Shown: piece by piece, positions 24,599 to 33,243 of the stretch
Position numbering within the stretch: the first letter of the stretch is position 1
Layout: each line of letters starts with the position of its first letter
Origin: Erwinia billingiae Eb661
GTDB taxonomy: Bacteria; Pseudomonadota; Gammaproteobacteria; Enterobacterales; Enterobacteriaceae
DNA length: 64,000 bases
Reading direction: 5' to 3'
Assembly: GCF_000196615.1 (NCBI RefSeq)
Contig: NC_014306.1
Location: forward strand, 3,038,001 to 3,102,000
Position numbers and translations under genes: made by a program
The notes under the pieces: model-generated
What the model was told of the DNA's origin: nothing
The model's database searches: none
Seen by the model: the letters and a program-made list of their open reading frames with translations, nothing else

Positions 24599-24742
24599 AA
24601 TATGGATGTCAGCCTCTAACTTATAGCGAACCTTGTGCGTTCTGGCACAGGTTAGCACCTCGAATTTTATCTCGGCGACAAAGCAGTTTCGTAAGAAAGC
24701 TTAGTTTCTGTGGTGCTCAAACCAGTTAATATCAGGATTTTC

Positions 24743-25660
24743 ATGGAAAAAATAATTCTTGTGCCGTCTAGTCTTGGTCTCAACCCTCTTTATGAAGGGC
24801 ACATACCGGGCACATTCCGCGCGCCAGCAGTTCTCATGCACCACGGACTCGATAAAATATTTTCCTTTTGTAACTTTGTTACTGTTCCCTGCCCTGAATA
24901 CAGTCCTGAATGTGAGTCAGGTACTGATATCCTGAACGGTCACAAGCTCAGACAACTTAATCTACAATTGGCTGATGAAGTTGAGGCGGCGCATCATCGC
25001 AACTTAAAGCCCGTTGTTATCGGAGGCGACTGCGCCATACTGCCCGGAGCCTTACTGGGCAGCAGGCGTCATTTAGGGCAACTTGCACTTGTGCATATTG
25101 ACGGCCACAGCGATTTCCGTCATCCCGGAAACTGGAAGCGAGAACCAGGAGCACGACCAGGCGCTGCGGCCGGAATGGATTTGGCACTCGTTACCGGTCG
25201 GGGAGAGCCATTGCTGACTGCATGGCCCGGTATCGAAGGATCACTGATTCAGGATGACGCAGTGATTCAGCTGGGAGAGCGTGAGTCGCTCCTTGAAGAT
25301 TATGAATGGCCTGACATTGTTGGCACTGATATCCGACGTATAACTATCTTTGACGCGCTTAAGTTGCCTGATCATCATCTCATCAATGTGATATTCGAGC
25401 GGCTCAACCTTTTTCCTGAAATGCCCTACTGGATTCATCTTGATATGGATGTCCTGGACAGTTCTGAAATGTCTGCAGTTGATTGTCCCGGCAATCCCGG
25501 TTTGTCTTCTGAAACACTTGTAAATGTCTGTCGCGAACTTTTCAGAAATATGCGCTGCTGTGGCATCACAGTGACCATTTATGATCCAGATTTAGATCAT
25601 GAAGGTACAGCAGCAAAGCTCATTTTGGACATGCTCAGAAGCATAACTAACGATATCTGA
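24743..25660 (+). CDS. Arginase/agmatinase-fold protein with altered metal site
   Basis: 305 residues from the ATG at 24743 with AGGA upstream. Ureohydrolase motifs: GGDCA (94-98), HIDGHSDF (118-125) and LDMDVLD (233-239). Five of the six usual manganese ligands (D120, H122, D124, D234, D236) are kept, but the first histidine (GGDHS in arginase) is C97. Enzymes of this fold hydrolyse guanidines or formimino compounds; some cysteine variants are known, so activity is not excluded. Composition is A+T-rich compared with the 1-18 kb region. It is isolated, with no arginine or polyamine gene next to it. Confidence 0.78.
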   Translation: MEKIILVPSSLGLNPLYEGHIPGTFRAPAVLMHHGLDKIFSFCNFVTVPCPEYSPECESGTDILNGHKLRQLNLQLADEVEAAHHRNLKPVVIGGDCAILPGALLGSRRHLGQLALVHIDGHSDFRHPGNWKREPGARPGAAAGMDLALVTGRGEPLLTAWPGIEGSLIQDDAVIQLGERESLLEDYEWPDIVGTDIRRITIFDALKLPDHHLINVIFERLNLFPEMPYWIHLDMDVLDSSEMSAVDCPGNPGLSSETLVNVCRELFRNMRCCGITVTIYDPDLDHEGTAAKLILDMLRSITNDI

Positions 25661-25688
25661 CCCACTTACAATCAACGCGGTTACTACG

Positions 25689-25752
25689 TCCGCTGTTCGC
25701 TCATAGCGGAAATCCTGCCTCGGTAGCCTGTCCGCTTCGTTTCAAAAGCGGA
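25689..25752. repeat. Dispersed hairpin repeat, copy B
   Basis: TCCGCT (25689-25694, 25731-25736) alternates with AGCGGA (25705-25710, 25747-25752), giving two short hairpins in a row. The segment 25697-25710 is identical to copy A, and the downstream AAAAGCGGA is also shared. It lies just after the arginase-like gene. Confidence 0.65.
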
Positions 25753-25833
25753 TATCCCTAGACCAGGAGAGTGAATCAACGACAACCGGGCCCTACAGGC
25801 AGAAGATCACGACTGGCGGGAAAAATGCCGGCA

Positions 25834-26037
25834 TTAATTTTCAAAACCGTTTCTGATCAACTGCGCTGTCCCCTTAAGCAGCAGTTTATGCAGCACGTCG
25901 TCAACCTCAGCCCGTTTATGTTCCAGCAGAGAGGAGATATTATCTTGGGTGATAGCGTCACCTTTTTTTATAATTTTCAGCACGGCATACCCTATTTCGC
26001 AGGCAATCACCCGGGCCTTTTCTTCATCCAGAATCAT
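25834..26037 (-). CDS. Small AriR-like protein
   Basis: 67 residues; GGGGT precedes the ATG by a short A+T spacer. The pattern is helix, turn, helix: EEKARVIACEIGYAVLKIIKKGDAITQDNISSLLEHKR (in pieces). It resembles the second half of AriR/YmgB (a run of hydrophobics, then a polar turn with N-x-I-xx-LL), so it may belong to the connector-protein family clustered at 50.6-52.7 kb. The match is weak and the C-terminus (LIRNGFEN) is different. No operon partner. Function otherwise unknown. Confidence 0.6.
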   Translation of the reverse strand: MILDEEKARVIACEIGYAVLKIIKKGDAITQDNISSLLEHKRAEVDDVLHKLLLKGTAQLIRNGFEN

Positions 26038-26570
26038 TATTTACCCCATTGAGAATAATCGGGGATTCTAACATGAAAAAATAAGATATAGCAGGGTCGA
26101 AAAGAAACCCTTAACGCGACCGCACCGGATCACCGAAAATGTGCGTTCTGACTGAAGATGAGTTAAAAATACGAACGCAGGATACCGCACGATTAAATTC
26201 ATTTATCTGATGATTATTACTTAGCCCGTTCTAATGCGTTTACGTCTTAATAATCAACACACTAGCCCATACTCTGTGCAAGGGCATGTTGTTGTACAAA
26301 GCTCATGATAATGAATTTAATGGATTATTATCGAATGCTCGTCTCAAGCTGCCCTGTGATGTAAAAGAAAAAACAGAACATGCATTTTATATATAAAAAA
26401 CCCCTTCTTATTTATTAAGTTTAATTTATATGGCAGGGAGTCGTTTTATATCGCCGTGTAATAAAATTGAAACAATTCATGCTCACAGTTAACGGCAGGA
26501 ATAAATCAGACAGCGCAACATGCCAGGCAAACCGTGCTCTGGTAATAAACGGGAAGACAGGTTAACAGAC
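26038..26570. other. A+T-rich gene-free region
   Basis: About 530 bp between a small minus-strand gene and a plus-strand hypothetical gene, so it holds both promoters. It is markedly A+T-rich, especially 26380-26470 with several runs of A and T. I found no convincing RNA gene, riboswitch or reading frame in it. Confidence 0.5.
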
Positions 26571-26966
26571 ATGATCAGCCAAAACGTAACGGTGGGTCCG
26601 CTGGACAGCCATATTTTCATATTATCACCCGCCGGTGAATTGTCTTCACCCGCCTTGAGGGACGACCGCTCTGTGGCCGATCTCTGTATCAGAAAAGGAC
26701 CGGCGATCGTTGTGGTCAGTGCCCCAGAGGGCATAACTGCAGACCAAAAATTAGCTGGGATCCTGCGGTATTTTGAAGAGGATGAAAAGCGGCCGCTCAT
26801 GATATTCCCGCAGACACGCCCTGAAGACGATGAAAAATTCAGGGCAATATGCAGCGGGCTAAAGGCCGGTCACTGGGTGTTTGTCACCCTGTCCGGGCCG
26901 GTTACGGGTCATCCCGATACCGTCATCCACAGGTTACGGTCCTGCTTACGCGATGCACGGCCTTAA
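26571..26966 (+). CDS. Hypothetical protein
   Basis: 131 residues from the ATG at 26571 (MISQNVTVG); an ATG 51 bp upstream is also in frame. I do not recognise the family. It looks like a small alpha/beta domain: strands in HIFILSP, AIVVVSAP, PLMIFPQ and WVFVTLSGP alternating with charged helices (GILRYFEEDEK, DDEKFRAICSGL). No signal or membrane segment. It is flanked by an A+T-rich gap and by the LysE-type exporter on the other strand, so context gives no clue. Confidence 0.6.
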   Translation: MISQNVTVGPLDSHIFILSPAGELSSPALRDDRSVADLCIRKGPAIVVVSAPEGITADQKLAGILRYFEEDEKRPLMIFPQTRPEDDEKFRAICSGLKAGHWVFVTLSGPVTGHPDTVIHRLRSCLRDARP

Positions 26967-27086
26967 TAATCAAAACGGCCCCGGATAAGCCACGGCGGAA
27001 TTCTGCCCTGGCCGTATGACTGCACTGTGCCGACCGCCGACGTGGCAAACACCCGTGCGAGTAATGAATAAAACAGGGAGCTACCT

Positions 27087-27716
27087 TTAGCTACGACTGA
27101 AAACCAGCTTCAGGCCAGCAATAGCAAAGCAGCAGGCTAACAACGCATCAAGCCCGCGACGGATTCGACGATAAAATGCGCTCATTAATGCCGTTGAGAA
27201 CAGCAGCGCGTAACCGCAGAACACCGCCACGCAAATAGCTGCACAGCCGAAGATGATCATGGGCAAAGTATAAGCTGCCGCACCTGGTTTGAGTGCTATA
27301 GACATGATCGCCACCCAGGTGAGGATCGCTTTAGGATTGCCAACGTGCATCAGGATACCCTGACGGAAAAGTTCGCCATACGCGAAGCTTTTATCATGGG
27401 TCTTAAACACCGTGGGATCAGAAGGCGAAAGTGCCGATTTACTCGCTTTGAACGCCAGCCATAACAGGTATAAACCGCCGCCGATTTTTAACACGATCAG
27501 CAATTGCGCGAAGGTCGACAGCACGGTTAGCACGCCACAGGCCGCCAGAAGTGCCCACATCATCGACCCACCTATCACGCCACCAGCCAGAGCCAACGCC
27601 GCCCCACGGCCCTTATTCATTGCCGTAGCCATAATAGCCATGTTGCTCGGTCCGGGGCTGGCAGTTGCGATAAAGTAAGTGGAATAAATCAGAATTAATT
27701 CATGGGATAGCGCCAT
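27087..27716 (-). CDS. LysE/RhtB-family exporter
   Basis: 209 residues, with GAGGAAAAC before the ATG. About five to six membrane helices; the family signature is at residues 14-26 (YFIATASPGPSNM, the PGP motif), followed by GRGAALALAGGVIGG and later HVGNPKAILTWVA. Members export amino acids such as threonine, homoserine lactones, lysine or leucine to prevent overload. The substrate cannot be told. It is divergent from the VagC-like antitoxin gene. Confidence 0.9.
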   Translation of the reverse strand: MALSHELILIYSTYFIATASPGPSNMAIMATAMNKGRGAALALAGGVIGGSMMWALLAACGVLTVLSTFAQLLIVLKIGGGLYLLWLAFKASKSALSPSDPTVFKTHDKSFAYGELFRQGILMHVGNPKAILTWVAIMSIALKPGAAAYTLPMIIFGCAAICVAVFCGYALLFSTALMSAFYRRIRRGLDALLACCFAIAGLKLVFSRS

Positions 27717-27846
27717 GTTTTCCTCAGCGGTAAGGTTGTCCTTTGCGTCTGTTATATCTATTCGCGCAAATATTTACTATATCCTGTCGCTGATTTCTTC
27801 ACCTGACAGGGAACAATCCTGCCGACCCGATAAAAGAGGAAAAACC

Positions 27847-28065
27847 ATGCGGACAGTTTCTATTTTTAAAAACGGTGCTAACCGCGCGAACCTTCTGCCG
27901 CGCGATCTGGACTTTGAGGGCGTCAGCGAACTGGAGATTGTTCGCGAAGGCGACAGCATTATCCTGCGTCCCGTCCGGCCGACCTGGGGCTCGTTTACGC
28001 AGCAGGAGAAAGCTGATGAGGACTTTATGGCCAAGCGTGAGAACGATGTCATCGATGAAAGATGA
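27847..28065 (+). CDS. VagC/VapB-type antitoxin (AbrB fold), orphan
   Basis: 72 residues from the ATG at 27847 with AGAGGA upstream; a longer frame starting at 27715 is not supported. The start MRTVSIFKNGANRANLLPRDLDF and LEIVREGDSIILRPVRPTW are the swapped-hairpin AbrB/MazE DNA-binding fold of VagC antitoxins. The C-terminal tail (FTQQEKADEDFMAKRENDV, in pieces) is the toxin-wrapping part. Antitoxins of this type neutralise a VapC PIN-domain RNase and repress their operon. The toxin gene that should follow is reduced to a remnant at 28089-28238, so this copy has no local target. Confidence 0.85.
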   Translation: MRTVSIFKNGANRANLLPRDLDFEGVSELEIVREGDSIILRPVRPTWGSFTQQEKADEDFMAKRENDVIDER

Positions 28066-28088
28066 TTTCAACCACGAACAAAACCGAT

Positions 28089-28238
28089 ATGCTTGATACC
28101 AATATCTGCTCGTTCATTATGCGCGGGCAGCCGGAAACCGTAATCCGCGCCATCGCAGCCGGTGCAATCCTGGTGACAAACAATACGAGAGAGTTTTAGC
28201 GGGTGCCCGGTCTGGTTTTAGAAGACTGGGTTAACTAA
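28089..28238 (+). pseudogene. vapC: vapC toxin remnant (internal deletion plus stop)
   Basis: The frame from ATG 28089 begins MLDTNICSFIMRGQPETVI, the VapC start with the first catalytic Asp. After residue 24 it jumps straight to the family's C-terminal end AILVTNNTREF, hits TAG at 28197, and continues in frame as RVPGLVLEDWVN to TAA at 28236. A full VapC has about 132 residues; some 80 in the middle, including the other acidic active-site residues, are gone. The frame is otherwise kept, so this was probably one in-frame deletion followed by a stop mutation at a codon that is normally Glu. Confidence 0.85.
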
Positions 28239-28449
28239 CGATGCCTGAGTGGCCTGTCATCGCTGGAACTGGCGACAGAGGTTCAGGACCCGCTCAGGAG
28301 TGGAAGCTCAGCATAGGTGATTCATTACGATAAATTTGTTACGAGACCGGCAATCTGCCGCTACTTCTCTAATCTCTTTGGTATGGAAATAAGATGCTTT
28401 TACCCGTTTTAATTTTTACACAAACCCTCTACCCATCGTCATTTCAACT

Positions 28450-29067
28450 ATGAATCGTCCGCTGTTTGTCTCTCTGGACGGCCCCAAGGGGGTCGGTAAA
28501 ACCACACTGTTGGAGGCCGTTACCCAAGTACTCAGGGCTGATAACAAAAAGGTGATCCGGCTGTGCGAGAAAAAAAGCGATCCCTGGCGGAAAGAGACCA
28601 TGGCCCTGGTAAACAGATTTGCCAGAGATCCCGCCATGGATTTGGAACGGGAAATTTGTCAGCGCTTTGCTGATAGCCGTGCATGGATTTCCCGGCATGT
28701 GCTGGCTAAACAGCCAGCGGGCAGCATCATCCTGATGGATCGCTGGTACCCGTCGGATGCCGCGTTTCGCCGGATGGTTCCGTTTGCAGAGATTTTACAG
28801 CTTAACCTCGAGAGAAACGTGCGCACGCCAGATCTGCATGTCGGGGTGGCCACAGCGCCGGAGATTTCATGGGCCAGGGCCGCAGCCAGAACGCGTGGGC
28901 TAAGCAGTACGGTGATCCACAAGCTGGACGATCATGTCGCGTGTACCGAGGCGTTCGAGCGAGAAGTTGCAGATAACGGCTGGGTTTTATGCCGTAATGA
29001 CGGACCGCTCGAGGTCGCAACGATGCACGTGGTTTCTGAGATCACCAGGGTGCATGGGTGCCTGTAA
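28450..29067 (+). CDS. Thymidylate-kinase-like P-loop protein
   Basis: 205 residues. It starts MNRPLFVSLDGPKGVGKTTLLEA (in pieces): the P-loop is GPKGVGKTT (10-19). The DRWYPSDAAFR block resembles the DR[YF] motif of thymidylate kinases, and VATAPEISWARAAART the lid segment. dTMP kinase makes dTDP from dTMP, but the chromosomal tmk is normally beside holB, which is not here. This divergent protein is thus more likely a paralogue acting on another nucleotide or a resistance-type phosphotransferase. No SD of note; no operon partner; the vapC ruin lies upstream. Confidence 0.75.
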   Translation: MNRPLFVSLDGPKGVGKTTLLEAVTQVLRADNKKVIRLCEKKSDPWRKETMALVNRFARDPAMDLEREICQRFADSRAWISRHVLAKQPAGSIILMDRWYPSDAAFRRMVPFAEILQLNLERNVRTPDLHVGVATAPEISWARAAARTRGLSSTVIHKLDDHVACTEAFEREVADNGWVLCRNDGPLEVATMHVVSEITRVHGCL

Positions 29068-29092
29068 GCATCGATTTTGCGGGCAGATCATC

Positions 29093-29563
29093 TCAAACAA
29101 GATCTTCCTCCTCGCCTGTCCTCACCCGTCGACGATGGCAGTCGCCAGGCGCCAGTTTATTGCCGTCAGATGAGCGGACCTCCAGCGACTGAACCGGTTC
29201 TCCAAGCGCGTTATCAACAAGGACGGAATGTATTTCGCCCTTCTCAAACACATTGCGCTCGCCCCACTGGCGGATTGCCACCACGATGGGGAAAATACTC
29301 CGCCCTTTATCGGTAAGAACATACTCTGAATACGCGCTACCGTCTGAGGCCGGACAGATCTCAAATACCCCGATATCAACCAGCTGTTTCAACCGCGAAG
29401 ACAGAATATTTCGGGCCAGCCCTAAATTCTTCTGGAACTCACTAAAACGGCGCACATCATCAAATGCCTCACGAATAATCATCAGGCACCAACGTTCACC
29501 AATCGACTCTAAGGTCCTTGCAACGGGACATTCGCTGGTCCGAAGTGATTCCTGCTTTGCCAT
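29093..29563 (-). CDS. HxlR-family transcriptional regulator
   Basis: 156 residues from the ATG at 29561-29563 (MAKQESLRTSECPVAR); the frame extends further upstream but without family similarity. The HxlR winged helix is complete: CPVARTLESIGERWCLMIIREAF, FSEFQKNLGLARNILSSRLKQLVDIGVF (in pieces), wing GSAYSEYVLTDKG. C12 near the N-terminus matches the redox-sensing cysteine position of this family. It is divergent from the MFS exporter gene 125 bp away and probably controls the MFS-EamA pair. Confidence 0.88.
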   Translation of the reverse strand: MAKQESLRTSECPVARTLESIGERWCLMIIREAFDDVRRFSEFQKNLGLARNILSSRLKQLVDIGVFEICPASDGSAYSEYVLTDKGRSIFPIVVAIRQWGERNVFEKGEIHSVLVDNALGEPVQSLEVRSSDGNKLAPGDCHRRRVRTGEEEDLV

Positions 29564-29688
29564 CCGTTTTATCTCTTCGTTTGCGAAAACAGGTGCCAGC
29601 ATACCTCCCCGGAAAAGAGGTTGCAAAAAAAAACCACTCAGGTAAGTTCTTGGCAATGTAGTTTCAAAAAGAAACCAGAGAGGGTGGT

Positions 29689-30900
29689 ATGGACGGTAAG
29701 GCAGAGACGCATTCTGACGTTGTAAAACAGACATCTGTCGCAGGTGACAGGGAGATTTCACCGTGGATAACCTTTTTGTTCTCACTCACCTGCGCCCTGG
29801 CGGTGGCAAATGTCTATTCTGCTCAGCCTCTACTTGAATCTATGGCAAGCAGCCTGAATGTTGAACCCGGTCTGATTGGCAGCGTCATCACCCTCACCCA
29901 GACAGGCTACCTGGCCGGCCTGCTCTTTCTGGTTCCACTTGGGGATTGGCTGAACAGAAAAATCCTTGTTATCACTTTGCTGGGATTTTCAGTACTGGCC
30001 CTGATCGCGGCCGGATTAGCTAAGAATCTGCCGATCCTGCTGTGTGCGATGCTTTTGATCGGCTTGATGGCGGTCGTGGTTCAGCTGATGGTTGCCTGGG
30101 CAGCAATACTGGCAACGCCCCACAAACGTGGCGCGGTGGTAGGTCAGGTGACCAGCGGCATTGTGTTGGGGATCCTGCTGGCCCGCTTTATTTCGGGAAC
30201 CATTGCCGATCTTGCCGGTTGGCGGGCGGTGTATCTGGTCGCAGCCTGCCTGATGATGATCATTGCATTCGTGCTGGCGAAAGTGATGCCAGCCTCCCCA
30301 CCGCCGGCGACCAAACCCCGCTGGTCCGCTCTGATGCTGTCTGTCTTTCGCCTGTACAGGACGGAACCTCAACTCAGGACGCGTGGCGTTTTGGCGCTGC
30401 TTATCTTTGCGGCTTTCAGCATGCTGTGGACCACCATGGTTATGCCGCTCAGTGCCATGTCGCTTTCACATACGCATATAGGCATGTTTGGTTTAGCGGG
30501 TATTGCGGGCGCGCTGGCCGCCTCGAAAGCGGGGTTGTGGGCAGACCAGGGTAAGGGACGGCGCGCCAGCGGCGTCGCTCTGGCCTTGCTGACACTCTCA
30601 TGGCTCCCCATCGCCTGGGCCGAAACATCACTGTTATGGCTGATTATTGGCGTCATCATGCTCGACTTTGCGGTACAGACGGTACATGTGATTAATCAGA
30701 GCATTATCATTTCAGCCAGGCCCGCTGAGGCAAGCCGCCTTGTGGCCGCTTATATGTGTTTTTATTCGATCGGTAGCGCCATGGGCGCTCTTGCCGCCAC
30801 TCAGCTCTATGCGCTCTGGGGATGGCCATCCGTTTGTATCGCGGGTGCATTGGTCAGTGCCTTTGCGTTTATCTTATGGTCAGGAATATCTAAATCATGA
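29689..30900 (+). CDS. MFS transporter
   Basis: 403 residues with about 12 hydrophobic segments after a 24-residue polar start. Motif A-like loop is VPLGDWLNRKILV, and VYSAQPLLESMASSL near residue 40 is typical of the YnfM/arabinose-efflux-like branch. Its last codon overlaps the EamA gene by 4 bp, so both are translated together. Substrate unknown; control by the divergent HxlR regulator suggests export of a reactive or aromatic compound. Confidence 0.87.
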   Translation: MDGKAETHSDVVKQTSVAGDREISPWITFLFSLTCALAVANVYSAQPLLESMASSLNVEPGLIGSVITLTQTGYLAGLLFLVPLGDWLNRKILVITLLGFSVLALIAAGLAKNLPILLCAMLLIGLMAVVVQLMVAWAAILATPHKRGAVVGQVTSGIVLGILLARFISGTIADLAGWRAVYLVAACLMMIIAFVLAKVMPASPPPATKPRWSALMLSVFRLYRTEPQLRTRGVLALLIFAAFSMLWTTMVMPLSAMSLSHTHIGMFGLAGIAGALAASKAGLWADQGKGRRASGVALALLTLSWLPIAWAETSLLWLIIGVIMLDFAVQTVHVINQSIIISARPAEASRLVAAYMCFYSIGSAMGALAATQLYALWGWPSVCIAGALVSAFAFILWSGISKS

Positions 30901-31805
30901 AATTATCTCATCTACTGCTCGCGATCCTGATAACCGCCATCTGGGGTATTAACTTTTCAGTGATTAAGATCGGACTGAGTTCGGTCGATCCCTTTATTCT
31001 GGCAGGAATACGTTTCACGCTGTGCGCCTTGACGGCATTATTCTTTATTAAAAAACCGGATGTCCCATGGCGCTATATCATCGGCTATGGTCTGGTTTTT
31101 GGGATCGGTTTATGGGGACTGGTTAATCTGGGAATTAAAGCCGGGCTTTCTGCCGGAATAGCTTCACTGCTGCTGCAATTCAGCGCCTTCTTTACCATCT
31201 TACTTGGAAGTGTGGTGTTTAAAGAAAGCCTCACCCGCTATCAAATTGCGGGCTTCGCTCTGGCCTGTACGGGTTTGCTGAGTATTGTTTTCATCACTGA
31301 TGGTTCCGTGACGTTCGCAGGGACGCTGCTGGTACTGGCCGGCGCGATAGCCTGGAGCATCGCCAATATTATTATCAAGCGTTCCGCGACCAAACAGATT
31401 TTTGCCTTCCTGGTCTGGTCGAGCGCCTTTTCACCCCTCCCCCTTTTCCTGCTGGACTGGCTGGTCAACGGTAGCAACGGATACACTGCGCTCGTCAGCC
31501 ACGTTGATTATCGCGCTGTGCTGTCAATATTATTCCAGGTTTATCCTAATACGCTGTTTGGCTATTGGGTGTGGAATTCCCTGCTGAAGCAATACCCGAT
31601 TTCTACCGTGGCCCCCTTGTCGCTGTTAGTTCCTGTGTTCGGCATTCTGGGATCGATGGCGATATTTGGGGAAGCTATCTCGTCGCTGAAGATTCTTGCA
31701 CTGCTGCTGATTATTTCCGGGTTGGTTGTGGGTCTGTATGGTTATCGGCTCAGGTGTTTGTTACCTAAAAAGCCAGTCATTTCTCAGCGACGAGGACGAA
31801 GATAA
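30897..31805 (+). CDS. EamA-family (DMT) transporter
   Basis: 302 residues with ten hydrophobic segments in two homologous EamA halves: AIWGINFSVIKIGLSSVDPF in the first, then SIANIIIKRSATKQ opening the second. Members of the drug/metabolite superfamily export amino acids, purines or drugs; the E. coli EamA exports cysteine-pathway metabolites. It overlaps the MFS gene by 4 bp. The C-terminal tail is short and basic (RRGRR). Substrate unknown. Confidence 0.87.
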   Translation: MKLSHLLLAILITAIWGINFSVIKIGLSSVDPFILAGIRFTLCALTALFFIKKPDVPWRYIIGYGLVFGIGLWGLVNLGIKAGLSAGIASLLLQFSAFFTILLGSVVFKESLTRYQIAGFALACTGLLSIVFITDGSVTFAGTLLVLAGAIAWSIANIIIKRSATKQIFAFLVWSSAFSPLPLFLLDWLVNGSNGYTALVSHVDYRAVLSILFQVYPNTLFGYWVWNSLLKQYPISTVAPLSLLVPVFGILGSMAIFGEAISSLKILALLLIISGLVVGLYGYRLRCLLPKKPVISQRRGRR

Positions 31806-31825
31806 AATCAACCCTTTGGGGTTAT

Positions 31826-33010
31826 TCAGGTCCCTGGGTGTGAAGAAAAGCCAGACCGCCGCGCTGACCAGATAATCAGCCAGGTAAAGAACAATAAGAG
31901 GATCAACAGGGATGAAAACCCTCTTACTCCTGTTAAGTTCAACAGCCCCGCGCCCACCAGTCCGCCTCCGGCAATGGCGAGATTCCAGGCGGTTACCAGC
32001 ATCGACTGGGCGACATCGGCGGCTTCACCGGCCGTTTTTGCTACCGCGGTCTGGAACAGCGTTGCCGCGCCACCAAATGCCAGCCCCCAACCGGCGGTGG
32101 CGATGAATACCAGGGCTGGTGTTCCCATTGCCAGTATCAGCATAGCGAACGCAAACAGCGCCGTGGCGGCCAGCGTTAATTGACCGAGCCACCGGTCAAT
32201 CATCAGCCCAACACCCCAAATGCCGATGATCGAAGCGAGACCAAACACCAAGAGAATCGCGCTGATATTGTTGCCCATGTTCAGCTTTTGTAGCAGGGGA
32301 GCGATGTAGGTATAAATAATGTTGTGCGCAAGAACAAATATCAGCGTGGCGGCAAGAACAGGTCGGATGCCCGGTGCCAAAAAAACACGCCTTAACGACA
32401 ACCGTTTTGTCGCGGCCTGACCGGGAAAGTCCGGCACGCTGAACTGGATCCATCCCATCAAAAAGAGCGTCATGCCGCTGATGATATAAAAACAATTACG
32501 CCATCCAATGTATTCACTGAGCCAGCTCCCCAATGGAATGCCCACTGACAGAGCGAGAGGTGTGCCAACCATCGCCAGCGCGATGGCCCGGCCTTTAAGC
32601 GCATCCTGCACCAGACGGGCGGCATAACCGGCTATCAATGCCCACAGCAGCCCTGCCGAGACGCCTGCAATAAACCTGGCGGTCAGCGTCAGCCAGTAAC
32701 TCGCTGAAAATGCAGTGACCGTATTGGCCAACGCGAAGCCGCCAACCGCAAAAAGAAGTAACGGCCTTCGACGCAGCCTTTGCGTGGCAAGCATCAGTGG
32801 AATGGCCGCCAGCAGAGAACCCAGCGCATAGACTGAAACCAATTGCCCGGCGAGTGAATTTGAAATAGCCAGACTGTGGCCAATCTGAGGCAGCATCCCG
32901 GCAGGTAATGCCTCGGTTAGAATAGTAATAAAACCGGCAAGGGCCAGTGCGCAGAGGGGAGAGACGGGCAGTTTGTCAGCCCTGTTTTGTTGAATCGCGT
33001 AAGTTTTCAT
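31826..33010 (-). CDS. MFS transporter, sugar-efflux/AraJ-like
   Basis: 394 residues. Motif A region TQRLRRRPLLLFAVGGF, and the start ALAGFITILTEALPAGMLPQIGHSLAIS (in pieces) is that of the AraJ/NepI/SotB-type efflux branch (compare FxxxTxEFLPxGLLPxIA). Twelve hydrophobic segments. It is divergent from a LysR regulator 233 bp away, which probably governs it. It converges on the EamA gene with only 20 bp between stops. Confidence 0.87.
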   Translation of the reverse strand: MKTYAIQQNRADKLPVSPLCALALAGFITILTEALPAGMLPQIGHSLAISNSLAGQLVSVYALGSLLAAIPLMLATQRLRRRPLLLFAVGGFALANTVTAFSASYWLTLTARFIAGVSAGLLWALIAGYAARLVQDALKGRAIALAMVGTPLALSVGIPLGSWLSEYIGWRNCFYIISGMTLFLMGWIQFSVPDFPGQAATKRLSLRRVFLAPGIRPVLAATLIFVLAHNIIYTYIAPLLQKLNMGNNISAILLVFGLASIIGIWGVGLMIDRWLGQLTLAATALFAFAMLILAMGTPALVFIATAGWGLAFGGAATLFQTAVAKTAGEAADVAQSMLVTAWNLAIAGGGLVGAGLLNLTGVRGFSSLLILLLFFTWLIIWSARRSGFSSHPGT

Positions 33011-33243
33011 CCCGCATACACCGCGGTTTTTTTGCGAGAAATAAGTAACATAATCCCCGTCAAATGCTGCCGTTCAATTGCCTGTTTAACGACATTTGCT
33101 ATCGCATCACCACCGTTTAGCCGGTGAGTAATCATATTCATAAGGTTTTTCCACGCGTTGCCAAAGAGACCATTACCTTATCCGTGCCTTTATTAAAGAA
33201 AAACCAGGGTATAGTTCCCTTTACTCCGGAATATATTTCTTGA

